64,000 bases of DNA from Persicaria tinctoria (taxonomy: Eukaryota > Streptophyta > Magnoliopsida > Caryophyllales > Polygonaceae). The notes under the pieces are model-generated. The model was not told where the DNA came from and did no database searches. It saw nothing but the letters and a program-made list of their open reading frames with translations. The translations under genes were made by a program, and so were the position numbers. This document shows, piece after piece, positions 49,454 to 59,755 of this stretch (positions are counted from its first letter, which is position 1; each line of letters starts with the position of its first letter). The stretch lies in the NCBI GenBank assembly GCA_037127255.1, contig JBANSL010000001.1, forward strand, positions 31,915,001 through 31,979,000, in the 5' to 3' direction.

Positions 49454-49600
49454 GTTGTCTAGTTGGATTGGGGTTGGTTGGTAGTATCTCTTTGCTTGTG
49501 TACTTATGATTGGTAGTTGTGTGCAGATCCATGGTGATATGATATGATGAGCTGTGATGATGTGATGACGTGCTAGATATTTTATGATATGATATGATGA
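49454..49600 (+). other. Gap between pol and 3' LTR
   Basis: Non-coding, with repeated GATATGATATGATGA words. The first seven bases expected for the LTR (TGTAAAG) are replaced at 49594-49600 by ATGATGA, so the 5' boundary of the LTR is blurred and no clean polypurine tract is seen. Confidence 0.55.
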
Positions 49601-52566
49601 GCTCGGATTTTCAAATCCTAATTTTTCGGAAAAGGACAATTAAAAATGAATTTAAATCGAATTAAAAGCTCGTTTAGCGGATTCCGACCGTAATATGAAA
49701 TTTGACGAATGATTTCCGTCCTTTTACCTCGAAAATTGAAAATAATTATCAGATGACGATATCCTTGTCTATTTTAAAAATCTAATTGATCGAGAAAGCG
49801 AGAGTCAGAAAAACTAACATTCAGAAACTAATTTCGGGATTCAAAATTCGCGTATTTGGAATTTACTTCCGGATAAATGTTTACCCATTTCCACACTCTA
49901 ACCTCACCAACTCCCTCACCATACCCCTTAAAAGTTCAGCCCTTACCCCGTCATTCACCATCACCATCCATCCCATTCCCCATCATTCACCATCTCTGCT
50001 CCCATCTTCACGCCACTCACCACCTGCTCCCGTCACCACCATCAGCCCTCTCATCGACGCCATTGCCTCCACCGCGCCTCTGTTTTCCAAGCCCAGAATC
50101 GGTACCTCCAGCCTCCACCTCTGCATTTCCTCGACGAGCAGCAGGTCGAGCCACCCCCTTCGATGTCCAAGAGCACCCAGGAGCCGCCCAGAAGCCGACA
50201 ACGCCGCCGACGAACCATCGAACCATCGCCTCCCCTGTTCGAGCGCATATAACGTTCCGGTAAGCCGTTCTCACTCGTTTTTGATCGGAAACGTCCTCGA
50301 GCTCCACCATCACCCTCACCCATGTCCGACGCAGGTTCGACGATCCATCGCGAGCCACCCACGACGCCCAGACCTCCGATCGAGAGCTCCGAAGTCGCGA
50401 AATCCATCGGTGAGCTCCTGCCTTTCCTTCCTTTGTTTCTTTTCGATTATGTCCTTGGGTCGGGCTGTGGGCGAGTGTGAGCGTGTGTGAGCTGAGTGCG
50501 AAGAGTCGGGTGGGCTCGAGAGCCCCGGCGAGAGCTCCGACGAGCTCGAATAGGCGTCGAGCGAGGCGAGACGCAGCGGAAGCGAGGTGAGGCAGCATCG
50601 AGCAGACGAGCGCGGGTGAGCCGAGGCGAGGGTAGCTGAGCGTGAGAGGCTGAGTGATCGAGCGTTCGGGTACGAAGTCGAGCAGCGGCAGCGCGGGCAC
50701 GAGAGACGAAGCCGGCGGGAGCTGAGCCATGGCGCGGCCGCGGGCGGAGTCCATTTTTTAATCAACGAAGAATACGGACAACGTGGCCTTTGGTGGGCCC
50801 CAATTGCTAACATACATATATATATTTGTTATTTATTAAACCGGGTTGGGATTTTATAACCGGTTCGGTTCGGTTCGGGTTATTCCGTTTATTTATTTAA
50901 CTAATTAACGGAATTAAAAGTATTATATATATACAATATTATTTGAGGTTTTAAAAGATAAAATATTATTTTGGGAGAATTATAAGGTTGGTTTATTAAA
51001 TAAAAATGGTTTGAACTTTAGAGAATTTGGAAAAGAATTTCAAGGTCGGAAGATGATTTAATAAATAATAGAAAAAGGGAATTTTGCTAACACTTTCAAG
51101 GGTCGAAACTCTTAACTGTTTAACTCGGATTTGAAATGGTTTTGAAGCTAACTTGGGAATAAGACGATTACTAACTAGCATGATAATATGATCGTTTGAT
51201 TAAAGGTATGATATGTGTGACTGATAGCATGATATCGTGGTGATTTTTAGAAGAGATTAAATGTTCAATATTTATGATGATATATATATATATATATATG
51301 GGAAGTATACGTATGAAATAATAATATGCGAATTTGGCTAAGTATGATATATATAGGGAGTATATTTTTTAAACTGATGAGTTGACAAGTTATGATGAAT
51401 GGTATGAGATAAGAGATGGTTGATCGTGATAAATTGAAAGTATGATTGATGCAAGCTTACTTATCTATCTACTAATTTGAGCGAGTAATATATGTGTTCA
51501 GAAACCTATAGAAGTATACTTAGTATATTCTCGTTATGTGATTAGGTGATATTCTGTGATCGTGACTACTGTGTGCTGGGTTCTTCTTTTGCTGACCTTC
51601 TAGCAAGGTAAGTACCTCCGGGGCTTACTCAGTAACCAGTACCTCCTGCCTGATGTGTCATATAGTATGTAGGTGCTGCATATGCATAAGAGCATATCAT
51701 GTAGTATCATGCTTAGGAATTGCATTTACAAATGAGCATCCTTATTCTGTATGCGTTTGAATACAGAACGGCCGTTATCTGTGAGTCCTAGAGTCCTTGC
51801 TAGGGTCATAGGGCCGCCCAGCTTCATCGGGTGTTGTCCTCCTCGAGTCATTTATATATATCACGAGATACGAGATGGGCATGAGATATGATATGATAAT
51901 GAGATTTGATATGATTATAGCATCGAACTGGCCAGTCTCCACCTTGTCTGGAAGAGGGGTGGTGGTAAAAGAGGGATATACCGCTTGGTATTCTTTGTTA
52001 AGGCCTTCCTCAATATCCTGCACATACGAATTAGGAGCATGATAGTGTGGTTTTATTTCAGTACTGCATGAAGGCATCCTTTATTCTAGGTATAGGCGTA
52101 TTATATGTCCTCAGCGCGGTCAGAGGACCCGCAGGCGGACTCTTGGCCTGACTTGGTGGTATAGTTTCAGGTACCCGATCTACTACTTGATTTTGTGCTG
52201 ATATGACGGGGTCCATTCATATGGCGGAGAGTGAGTGTATGAACCCTGACTTCACCAAACTCATGCCTTTTGGATTTCTTCCTATTATACTCCGTTTTGA
52301 CCCGGCTCTGCCGTGGCACTGGCTGTATCGTTTTCAGAACTTTCGCCCTTTGCATGATAAAGGTTTTCGCGCGTTGTAGACTTAGGACAGGTACAGGGGT
52401 TTACCCCGGGGTCTCCAACGGACCTTCCGGGTTTGGGTGCGAAATCCCACTTTAAACTGCGCATCTTCGATTTCAAATCTTCCACCTGTACTCGGGGCGC
52501 AAGATCCCAACGAGGGGTTTCATCCCTCGAAACGTAACTCGGGAATCATAATCCTGGGCCGTTACA
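49601..52566 (+). repeat. 3' LTR of Tekay-like gypsy
   Basis: It aligns with 41017-44081 and ends CCGTTACA before GTGAG. It is shorter than the 5' LTR mainly because of the AT microsatellite. Confidence 0.9.
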
Positions 52567-52800
52567 GTGAGATATTGTGTTACTAGCTTGTAATGATTAT
52601 GTACAACCAAAAACTGATTTTTGATTTTAGAATGAATTGAATTAATGTAAAAAATTGTTATAGTGCTGACATTTGATGTAATTAAGTAAAAATTTTGCCT
52701 TCGACACAAATTTAGATTAAAATTTATGAAGTTACTACTCTTTGTATTGAAACTAAAAAGAAATTAATAGTGATCAGTATAAAAGAAATTAATAATTCTC
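52567..52800. repeat. 334-bp tandem array, part 3
   Basis: The remainder of the unit broken by the gypsy insertion. Its hairpin is degraded (TTTTGCCTTCGACACAAA at about 52691). The array ends at about 52795, where the shorter ~165-bp repeat begins. Confidence 0.85.
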
Positions 52801-53876
52801 AAAATTGATATCATATTACATGAGATGAGAAGCTCAAACTTCTACAATCCTGTAATAAAAGAAATGGTAAAAGATAAAGATTTTGCACATTAACGACTAA
52901 ATGTCAACATTTAATAAAAGATAAAATTTACAAATAAGATCATTCTCAAAATTGATATCATATTAGATGAGATGCGAATATCAAACTTCTATAATCATCT
53001 AATAAAAAAAATGGTAAAAGATAAAGCTTTTGCACATCAATGGGTAAATGTCAACATTTAAGCTAAATGTCAACATATAATAAAAGATAAAGTTTATAAG
53101 AAAAATTATTCCCAACATTCATATCACATTGCAGGAGATGAGAATATCAAACTTCTATAATCATCTAATAAAAGAAATGGTAAAAGATAAAGTTTTTGCA
53201 TATCAACGGGTAAATGTCAACCTTTAAACTAAATGTCAACATATAATAAAAGATAAAGTTTACAAATAAGATTATTCCCAAAATTGATATCATATTAGAT
53301 GAGATGAGAATATCTAACTTCTATAATCATCTAATAAAAAAAATGGTAAAAGATAATGCTTTTGCACATCAACGGGTAAATGTCAACATTTAAGCTAAAT
53401 GTCAACATATAATAAAAGATAAAGTTTACAAAAAATATTATTCCCAACATTGATATCACGTTACATGAGATGCGAATATGAAACTTCTATAATCATCTAA
53501 TAAAAGAAATGGTAAAAGATAAAATTTTTGCATATCAACGGGTAAATGTCAACATTTAAGCTAAATGTCAACATATAATAAAAGATAAAGTTTACAAATA
53601 AGATTATTCCCAAAATTGATATCATATTAGATCAGATGATAATATCAAACTTCTATAATCATCTAATAAAAAAATGGTAAAAGATAAAGCTTTTGCACAT
53701 CAACGAGTAAATGTGAACATTTAAGCTAAATGTCAACATATAATAAAAGATAAAGTTTACAAAAAAGATTATTCCCAACATTAATATCACATTACTTGAA
53801 ATGAGAATATCAAACTTATATAATCATCTAATAAAAGAAATGGTAAAAGATAAAGCTTTTGTATATCAACGGGTAA
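52800..53876. repeat. ~165-bp tandem array, part 1
   Basis: Units contain TTGATATCATATTA, AACTTCTATAATCATCTAAT, AAATGGTAAAAGATAAAG, TGCACATCAACGGGTAAATG and one or two TGTCAACATTTAAGC words. The GATATC-type site recurs at 52807, 52954, 53120, 53286, 53452, 53619 and 53783, that is 147-167 bp apart. It is cut at 53876 by the TRIM-like insertion. Confidence 0.9.
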
Positions 53877-54530
53877 TTGCTAAACTAAAAATGTTGACAT
53901 CGTAACCGGTTAGATTCCTTATGAATACCGATCGAATTACAGTAAAGTAATTAAATAACAAAGAAGTGATGCTGCCGAATAACCTTAAACAAATTGAATC
54001 ACGTAAGCCCTTTTCAATTTGCCAATAAATTTCCTTCCACAATTGAGTCAACAATTGCGGCCACAGGGATTGAATTAACAATGATGATCGGCAACTCACA
54101 AACAAAGATTAATTGTAACGTAATGAAGGTAGTAGAAATATATCGGAAACGGAATGCGGGTTTGGATTGATAATCGAGAACCCTTTAATCCTATAAAGGG
54201 GTTTCTCAATTCTATTCAATCTGCTTAATTCAAAAGGAAATACAATGTTTAAATAGGTAAATAACTAGGGTTTGGTTGGCTTCCTTAGAGTTTAAGGATT
54301 GTTTTACCAAACTATATCCTAACTAAATAAAACTTAATCTAAAATCCTAATATAGAAAATAATAAAATATGATAATTAAGAAAGCCTAAAGGATATACTC
54401 TCCTAACCATCTTATTTGACCAAACTAAGAAATACTAAAATAAGCAATTATATAATTAGACTCCAACTAACATAGGAGTTACTAAAAATAGAATATATAT
54501 AAAAAATAAGAAATATAAATAATAAAATAA

Positions 54531-55205
54531 TTAACATCGTTTCTTTAACGACTCCCAAGGTGGAGCCTTCTTCTTCCGCTTGAGGATGACATCATTCTCC
54601 TCCATTTGAAATCGATTCGTCCTCGAGTCGTCGCCTGGATCAAGATCGTTGTTTGACCCACAGAAGGTCATCTTGACCTGCATCATTCTCCCCCTCTTAT
54701 CTTCGATTCGTCCTCGAATCAAGTCGGAGATGATCGGCGAGGAAGGAGCAGCAACCTTCAAAGAAGATGATGGAGGAATGGGTGGAATAGGTGCCAGGAG
54801 AATTCGAGGTATAGGAACCCCAAAAACAACACCTTCATGCGCGATCGTTGAACGGACTTGATCGTCAAAAATAATAGGATCAATGAACACACAAATCTCA
54901 GCAACTGGAACTTCATGAACATTCCCAAGAGGTACAATCGCTAACTCTTGAGACACGTCATCAAGTACCTCATCCTCGTCAACGGAATCAACATGCTCGT
55001 CCTGCAGAACACTATCGCAGTCTGCTTGCAACACAAATTCGGAGGCCTTTCCGGGGGAGTCTTGCAGTGTGTTTGGAAAGTTCGTCGAGTCAACTTCGCA
55101 ACAAGACTGAGTTGACTCAATTCCGAGGTCGGAGTCAACGGGAATCTGCGAAACAAGTTCGGCGCGCTGTGTTGTTTTCAGCTGGGCAAAGAATGTGTCC
55201 ACCAT
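54531..55205 (-). CDS. TRIM-like element ORF2, copy 1 (acidic protein)
   Basis: 224 codons from an ATG (MVDTFFAQLKTTQR) that overlaps the end of ORF1 by 28 bases in another frame. The stop lies six bases inside the neighbouring LTR. The product is acidic in the middle (VDSVDEDEVLDDVSQE), then has a Pro-rich stretch (LLAPIPPIPPSSS), and ends with a basic tail (KRKKKAPPWESLKKRC). The DDSRTNRFQMEENDV segment resembles the linker often found near the gag end of plant gypsy polyproteins, which suggests derivation from a gag-type gene. No catalytic motif is visible. The second copy encodes an identical protein. Confidence 0.5.
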   Translation of the reverse strand: MVDTFFAQLKTTQRAELVSQIPVDSDLGIESTQSCCEVDSTNFPNTLQDSPGKASEFVLQADCDSVLQDEHVDSVDEDEVLDDVSQELAIVPLGNVHEVPVAEICVFIDPIIFDDQVRSTIAHEGVVFGVPIPRILLAPIPPIPPSSSLKVAAPSSPIISDLIRGRIEDKRGRMMQVKMTFCGSNNDLDPGDDSRTNRFQMEENDVILKRKKKAPPWESLKKRC

Positions 55206-55537
55206 ATATCCGCAATTAAAGCTTTCAACTCTCGGCGCCGTTCCTCCTCCTCTTGTCGTCGTGCCTCCTCAGCCTCTCTTTGTTGGAGAAGCGGAATCTG
55301 ATAGTGTTGTCGACACCTCTTATCTTCGATCTCCAATTGACGTTGTTCTTCCTCTTGACGTTGAAGCCAAAGGTGACGTCTTTTGACTTCGCGTTGACGC
55401 TCTAGGGTTTGTTGTTGTAGCCAAGCTCTCCGACGAAACTCTTGTTGGCGTCGTTGTTGCTTAGCACGTTCCAAAGCAAAAAATCCATCCAATGGATCGG
55501 GATCATCCTCCCAGTCGCCCCAAACATCCCAAGCCAT
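55178..55537 (-). CDS. TRIM-like element ORF1, copy 1 (coiled-coil protein)
   Basis: 119 codons starting MAWDVWGDWEDDPDPLDGFF about 55 bases after the primer-like site. From residue 22 on it is almost entirely Gln/Arg/Glu-rich helix, strongly suggestive of a coiled coil. ORF1 and ORF2 overlap in different frames, so a frameshift fusion or an ancestral indel is possible. A self-assembling, RNA-binding gag-like role is plausible but unproven, and I do not recognise the family. Confidence 0.5.
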   Translation of the reverse strand: MAWDVWGDWEDDPDPLDGFFALERAKQQRRQQEFRRRAWLQQQTLERQREVKRRHLWLQRQEEEQRQLEIEDKRCRQHYQIPLLQQREAEEARRQEEEERRRELKALIADIWWTHSLPS

Positions 55538-55591
55538 ATCAAATCAAAACATCAGTAACATCAAAGAAACAAAGAGCGTAGCATAACCTGT

Positions 55592-55603
55592 CTCTGAATA
55601 CCA
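55592..55603 (-). promoter_or_regulatory. Primer-binding-site-like sequence of TRIM-like element
   Basis: The minus strand reads TGGTATTCAGAG, an initiator-Met primer site with one inserted T, six bases after the inferred LTR end (...TATACA). It is repeated at 57402-57413. Confidence 0.55.
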
Positions 55604-56340
55604 ATTGATGTATAGCAATTGGCTAGGCCGGCCAATTGCTAAACTAAAAATCACGATCTTGCTTAGCTCTTTAATATTTCTTGATGTCTAATACGAATTG
55701 ACGCCGAAATCGTAACCGGTTGGATTCCTTATGAATGCCGATCAAATTACAATAAAGTAATTAAATAACAAAGAAGTGATGCTGCCGAATAACCTTAAAC
55801 AAATTGAATCACGTAAGCCCTTTTCAATTTTCCAATAAATTTCCTTCCACAATTGAGTCAACAATTGCGGCCACAAGGATTGAATTAACAATGATGATCG
55901 GCAACTCACAAACAAAGATTAATTGTAACGTAATGAAGGTAGTAGAAATATATCGGAAACGGAATGCGGGTTTGGATTGATAATCGAGAACCCTTTAATC
56001 CTATAAAGGGGTTTCTCAATTCTATTCAATCTGCTTAATTCAAAAGGAAATACAATGTTTAAATAGGTAAATAACTGGGGTTTGGTTGGCTTCCTTAGAG
56101 GTTAATGATTGTTTTACCAAACTATTTCCTAACTAAATAAAACTTAATCTAAAATCCTAATATAGAAAATAATAAAATATGATAATTAAGAAAGCCTAAA
56201 GGATATACTCTCCTAACCATCTTATTTGACCAAACTAAGAAATACTAAAATAAGCAATTATATAATTAGACTCCAACTAACATAGGAGTTACTAAAAATA
56301 GAATATATATAAAAAATAAGAAATATAAATAATAAAATAA

Positions 56341-57015
56341 TTAACATCGTTTCTTTAACGACTCCCAAGGTGGAGCCTTCTTCTTCCGCTTGAGGATGAC
56401 ATCATTCTCCTCCATTTGAAATCGATTCGTCCTCGAGTCGTCGCCTGGATCAAGATCGTTGTTTGACCCACAGAAGGTCATCTTGACCTGCATCATTCTC
56501 CCCCTCTTATCTTCGATTCGTCCTCGAATCAAGTCGGAGATGATCGGCGAGGAAGGAGCAGCAACCTTCAAAGAAGATGATGGAGGAATGGGTGGAATAG
56601 GTGCCAGGAGAATTCGAGGTATAGGAACCCCAAAAACAACACCTTCATGCGCGATCGTTGAACGGACTTGATCGTCAAAAATAATAGGATCAATGAACAC
56701 ACAAATCTCAGCAACTGGAACTTCATGAACATTCCCAAGAGGTACAATCGCTAACTCTTGAGACACGTCATCAAGTACCTCATCCTCGTCAACGGAATCA
56801 ACATGCTCGTCCTGCAGAACACTATCGCAGTCTGCTTGCAACACAAATTCGGAGGCCTTTCCGGGGGAGTCTTGCAGTGTGTTTGGAAAGTTCGTCGAGT
56901 CAACTTCGCAACAAGACTGAGTTGACTCAATTCCGAGGTCGGAGTCAACGGGAATCTGCGAAACAAGTTCGGCGCGCTGTGTTGTTTTCAGCTGGGCAAA
57001 GAATGTGTCCACCAT
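56341..57015 (-). CDS. TRIM-like element ORF2, copy 2
   Basis: The translation is identical to copy 1 over all 224 residues, including the ATG overlap with ORF1 and the KKRKKKAPPWE-type basic tail. Identity of both ORF pairs shows that the tandem duplication is recent or homogenised. Confidence 0.5.
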   Translation of the reverse strand: MVDTFFAQLKTTQRAELVSQIPVDSDLGIESTQSCCEVDSTNFPNTLQDSPGKASEFVLQADCDSVLQDEHVDSVDEDEVLDDVSQELAIVPLGNVHEVPVAEICVFIDPIIFDDQVRSTIAHEGVVFGVPIPRILLAPIPPIPPSSSLKVAAPSSPIISDLIRGRIEDKRGRMMQVKMTFCGSNNDLDPGDDSRTNRFQMEENDVILKRKKKAPPWESLKKRC

Positions 57016-57347
57016 ATATCCGCAATTAAAGCTTTCAACTCTCGGCGCCGTTCCTCCTCCTCTTGTCGTCGTGCCTCCTCAGCCTCTCTTTGTTGGAGAA
57101 GCGGAATCTGATAGTGTTGTCGACACCTCTTATCTTCGATCTCCAATTGACGTTGTTCTTCCTCTTGACGTTGAAGCCAAAGGTGACGTCTTTTGACTTC
57201 GCGTTGACGCTCTAGGGTTTGTTGTTGTAGCCAAGCTCTCCGACGAAACTCTTGTTGGCGTCGTTGTTGCTTAGCACGTTCCAAAGCAAAAAATCCATCC
57301 AATGGATCGGGATCATCCTCCCAGTCGCCCCAAACATCCCAAGCCAT
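56988..57347 (-). CDS. TRIM-like element ORF1, copy 2
   Basis: Identical in translation to the first copy (119 residues, coiled-coil rich). It is preceded by the second primer-like site. Confidence 0.5.
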   Translation of the reverse strand: MAWDVWGDWEDDPDPLDGFFALERAKQQRRQQEFRRRAWLQQQTLERQREVKRRHLWLQRQEEEQRQLEIEDKRCRQHYQIPLLQQREAEEARRQEEEERRRELKALIADIWWTHSLPS

Positions 57348-58133
57348 ATCAAATCAAAACATCAGTAACATCAAAGAAACAAAGAGCGTAGCATAACCTG
57401 TCTCTGAATACCAATTGATGTATAGCAATTGGCTAGGCCGGCCAATTGCTAAACTAAAAATCACGATCTTGCTTAGCTCTTTAATATTTCTTGATGTCTA
57501 ATACGAATTGACGCCGAAATCGTAACCGGTTGGATTCCTTATGAATGCCGATCAAATTACAATAAAGTAATTAAATAACAAAGAAGTGATGCTGCCGAAT
57601 AACCTTAAACAAATTGAATCACGTAAGCCCTTTTCAATTTTCCAATAAATTTCCTTCCACAATTGAGTCAACAATTGCGGCCACAAGGATTGAATTAACA
57701 ATGATGATCGGCAACTCACAAACAAAGATTAATTGTAACGTAATGAAGGTAGTAGAAATATATCGGAAACGGAATGCGGGTTTGGATTGATAATCGAGAA
57801 CCCTTTAATCCTATAAAGGGGTTTCTCAATTCTATTCAATCTGCTTAATTCAAAAGGAAATACAATGTTTAAATAGGTAAATAACTGGGGTTTGGTTGGC
57901 TTCCTTAGAGGTTAATGATTGTTTTACCAAACTATTTCCTAACTAAATAAAACTTAATCTAAAATCCTAATATAGAAAATAATAAAATATGATAATTAAG
58001 AAAGCCTAAAGGATATACTCTCCTAACCATCTTATTTGACCAAACTAAGAAATACTAAAATATGATAATTAACGCCGTTTCTTTAACGACTCTCAAGGTG
58101 GAGTCTTCTTCTTCCGCTTGAGGATGACATCAT

Positions 58134-58560
58134 CAACGGTTAAATGTCAACATTTAAGCTAAATGTCAACATATAATAAAGGATAATGTTTACGAAAAAG
58201 ATTATTCCCAAAATTGATATCATATTACATGAGATAAGAATATCAAACTTCTATAATCATCTAATAAAAGAAATGGTAAAAGATAAAACTTTTGCATATC
58301 AACGTCTAAATGTCAACATTTAATAAAAGATAAAGTTTACAAATAAGATAATTCCCAAAATTTCCCAAAATTGATATCATATTACATGAGATAAGAATAT
58401 CAAACTTCTATAATCATCTAATAAAAGAAATGGTAAAAGATAAAGTTTTTGCACATCAACGGCTATATGTCAGCATTTAAGCTAGAATGTCAACATTTAA
58501 GCTAAATGTCAACATTTAAGCTAAATGTCAACATTTAAGCTTAAATGTCAACATATAAGT
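58134..58560. repeat. ~165-bp tandem array, part 2
   Basis: The array resumes after the TRIM-like block with GATATC sites at 58216 and 58373. It ends in a run of short ATGTCAACATTTAAGCTAA words (about 58485-58550). Confidence 0.85.
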
Positions 58561-58920
58561 TACTATTATGCAAATTTAACTTTATGATATGCACAAATAA
58601 CAATCTGTTGTGCAAATTGTTACTGCTGACACCAGATGTCAGCAACATTGTTTGTACCTCTTAATTTGAAGCAAATAATGTGACAAATCATATAAAAGAA
58701 TGAACTAATCATATAAAAGCAAATGTAAAAGTATGATATGCAATTATAAATTGATGATATGCAAATATAAGATTAAAATATGCAAATATAAAGTGATGAT
58801 ATGCAAGTGTTAAAGTATAACATAGAATTTTTTTTAAACTATTCACAAATAAATAAATAATTACAAAAATATTCACTGTTTTAAACATTTTACAAAAATA
58901 TACATTTTTTGCAGGGTCGT
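58561..58920. repeat. ATATGCAAATATAA word cluster, right side
   Basis: Repeated GATATGCAATTATAA and ATATGCAAATATAA words related to those at 31126-31290, then an AT-rich segment with TACAAAAATATTCACTGTTT and TTTACAAAAATATACA. The latter resembles a MULE terminal or subterminal sequence and is an alternative left boundary for the coding MULE. Confidence 0.5.
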
Positions 58921-59290
58921 CAGAAAAGCGCGGTTTCAAACCGCATTTTATGTGCAAGATGTGAAATTGGAATGGCGCCCGGGAGGTGGTTTGAAAATTG
59001 ACAAAGAAACGCGGTTTCAAACCGCGTTTCTTAGCCAACTTTCCACGTGGCAACGGAGACGACCAGGGGGCTGATGTGGCACAGAGATTCCTCTGGGTTT
59101 GAAACCGCGTTTCTCTGTTGGAATTTCTGAAAAAAAACCAGAGATTCCTCTGGGTGATGTGATGGCGACAATAAAACGCGGCTTCAAGCCGTGCTTTATT
59201 ACCAAAATCAGATTCTCCCCTATTGCTAGGGGGAATCTCTGTAACCCTAACTAAAAACGCGGTTTGAAACCGCGTTTTTAGGTTGAGTAA
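58921..59290. repeat. CGCGGTTTCAAACCGCG palindrome cluster
   Basis: Five occurrences: GCGCGGTTTCAAACCGC at 58929, ACGCGGTTTCAAACCGCG at about 59010, TTTGAAACCGCG (half-site) at about 59099, ACGCGGCTTCAAGCCGTG at about 59175 and ACGCGGTTTGAAACCGCG at about 59255. All lie just upstream of the transposase gene. The ACGCGGCTTCAAGCCGTG copy shows paired changes on both arms that keep most of the pairing. A minus-strand open frame across it (to 59380) is low-value and not called. Confidence 0.85.
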
Positions 59291-59399
59291 ATTATTGAAA
59301 CTTCGTTGCCCTTGTTCATCTTCTTCCTTTACTGGTTTTGATCTCCAAAAGCTCTCAAAGCGCTCTCCAAACGCTCTCATATTCTCCCCTATTGCTAAG

Positions 59400-59754
59400 G
59401 TAAGTTGTTGTATTTATTATAATTTCTAGCAGTTATTTCGATGATATATGTATTTGCTATTGTCATTGAGAAATTTGAGGATTGATTAGATTTTTTTTTA
59501 ATTGTTGATAGCGTATACAAGTTTGGATTATGTAGTTTGGTGCATGAATGAGTTTATGGAAATATAGTTTTTAGCATGAATGAGTTTGGATTAAATATAC
59601 AAGTTTGGATTACGTAATTTCATTGAAATATGAACGAGTTTATGAACTTTGGTAGTTAATATCGAAAGTAATAAAAAATTTAATCTTATGTTGATAAGAT
59701 TAGTGAGAGCATTTATCATTTGTTATAAACTAACTTTTGTCATTGATAACGTAG
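59400..59754 (+). other. Probable 5' UTR intron of transposase gene
   Basis: CTAAG|GTAAGT at 59400 is a strong plant donor. AACGTAG ends at 59754, one base before the start codon. The stretch between is AT-rich and non-coding, as expected for a plant intron. Confidence 0.5.
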
Positions 59755-59755
59755 G

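Larger units (their letters stand above)
53877..58133 (-). mobile_element. Tandem TRIM-like LTR retroelement (LTR-int-LTR-int-LTR)
   Basis: The block has a period of exactly 1810 bp. In minus orientation each unit is an LTR of about 738 bp (TGTTAATT...CTATACA), a degenerate primer site (TTGGTATTCAGAGAC) and about 1072 bp of internal DNA with two ORFs. LTR copies: 53877-54536 (end missing, internal 60-bp segment replaced), 55609-56346, and 57419-58075 (internal deletion). Internal copies: 54537-55608 and 56347-57418, plus a stub to 58133. Flanking array sequence CAACGGGTAA (53867-53876) and CAACGGTTAA (58134-58143) matches at 9 of 10 bases. No RT or integrase is encoded. The tandem form fits LTR-LTR recombination. 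The LTR borders are inferred from TG..CA and the primer site. Confidence 0.7.

Noticed and set aside
58709..59380. 223-codon minus-strand frame upstream of the transposase
   Set aside because: It crosses the palindrome cluster and AT-rich words. The translation repeats the palindrome (KPRF-type words) and has no domain.
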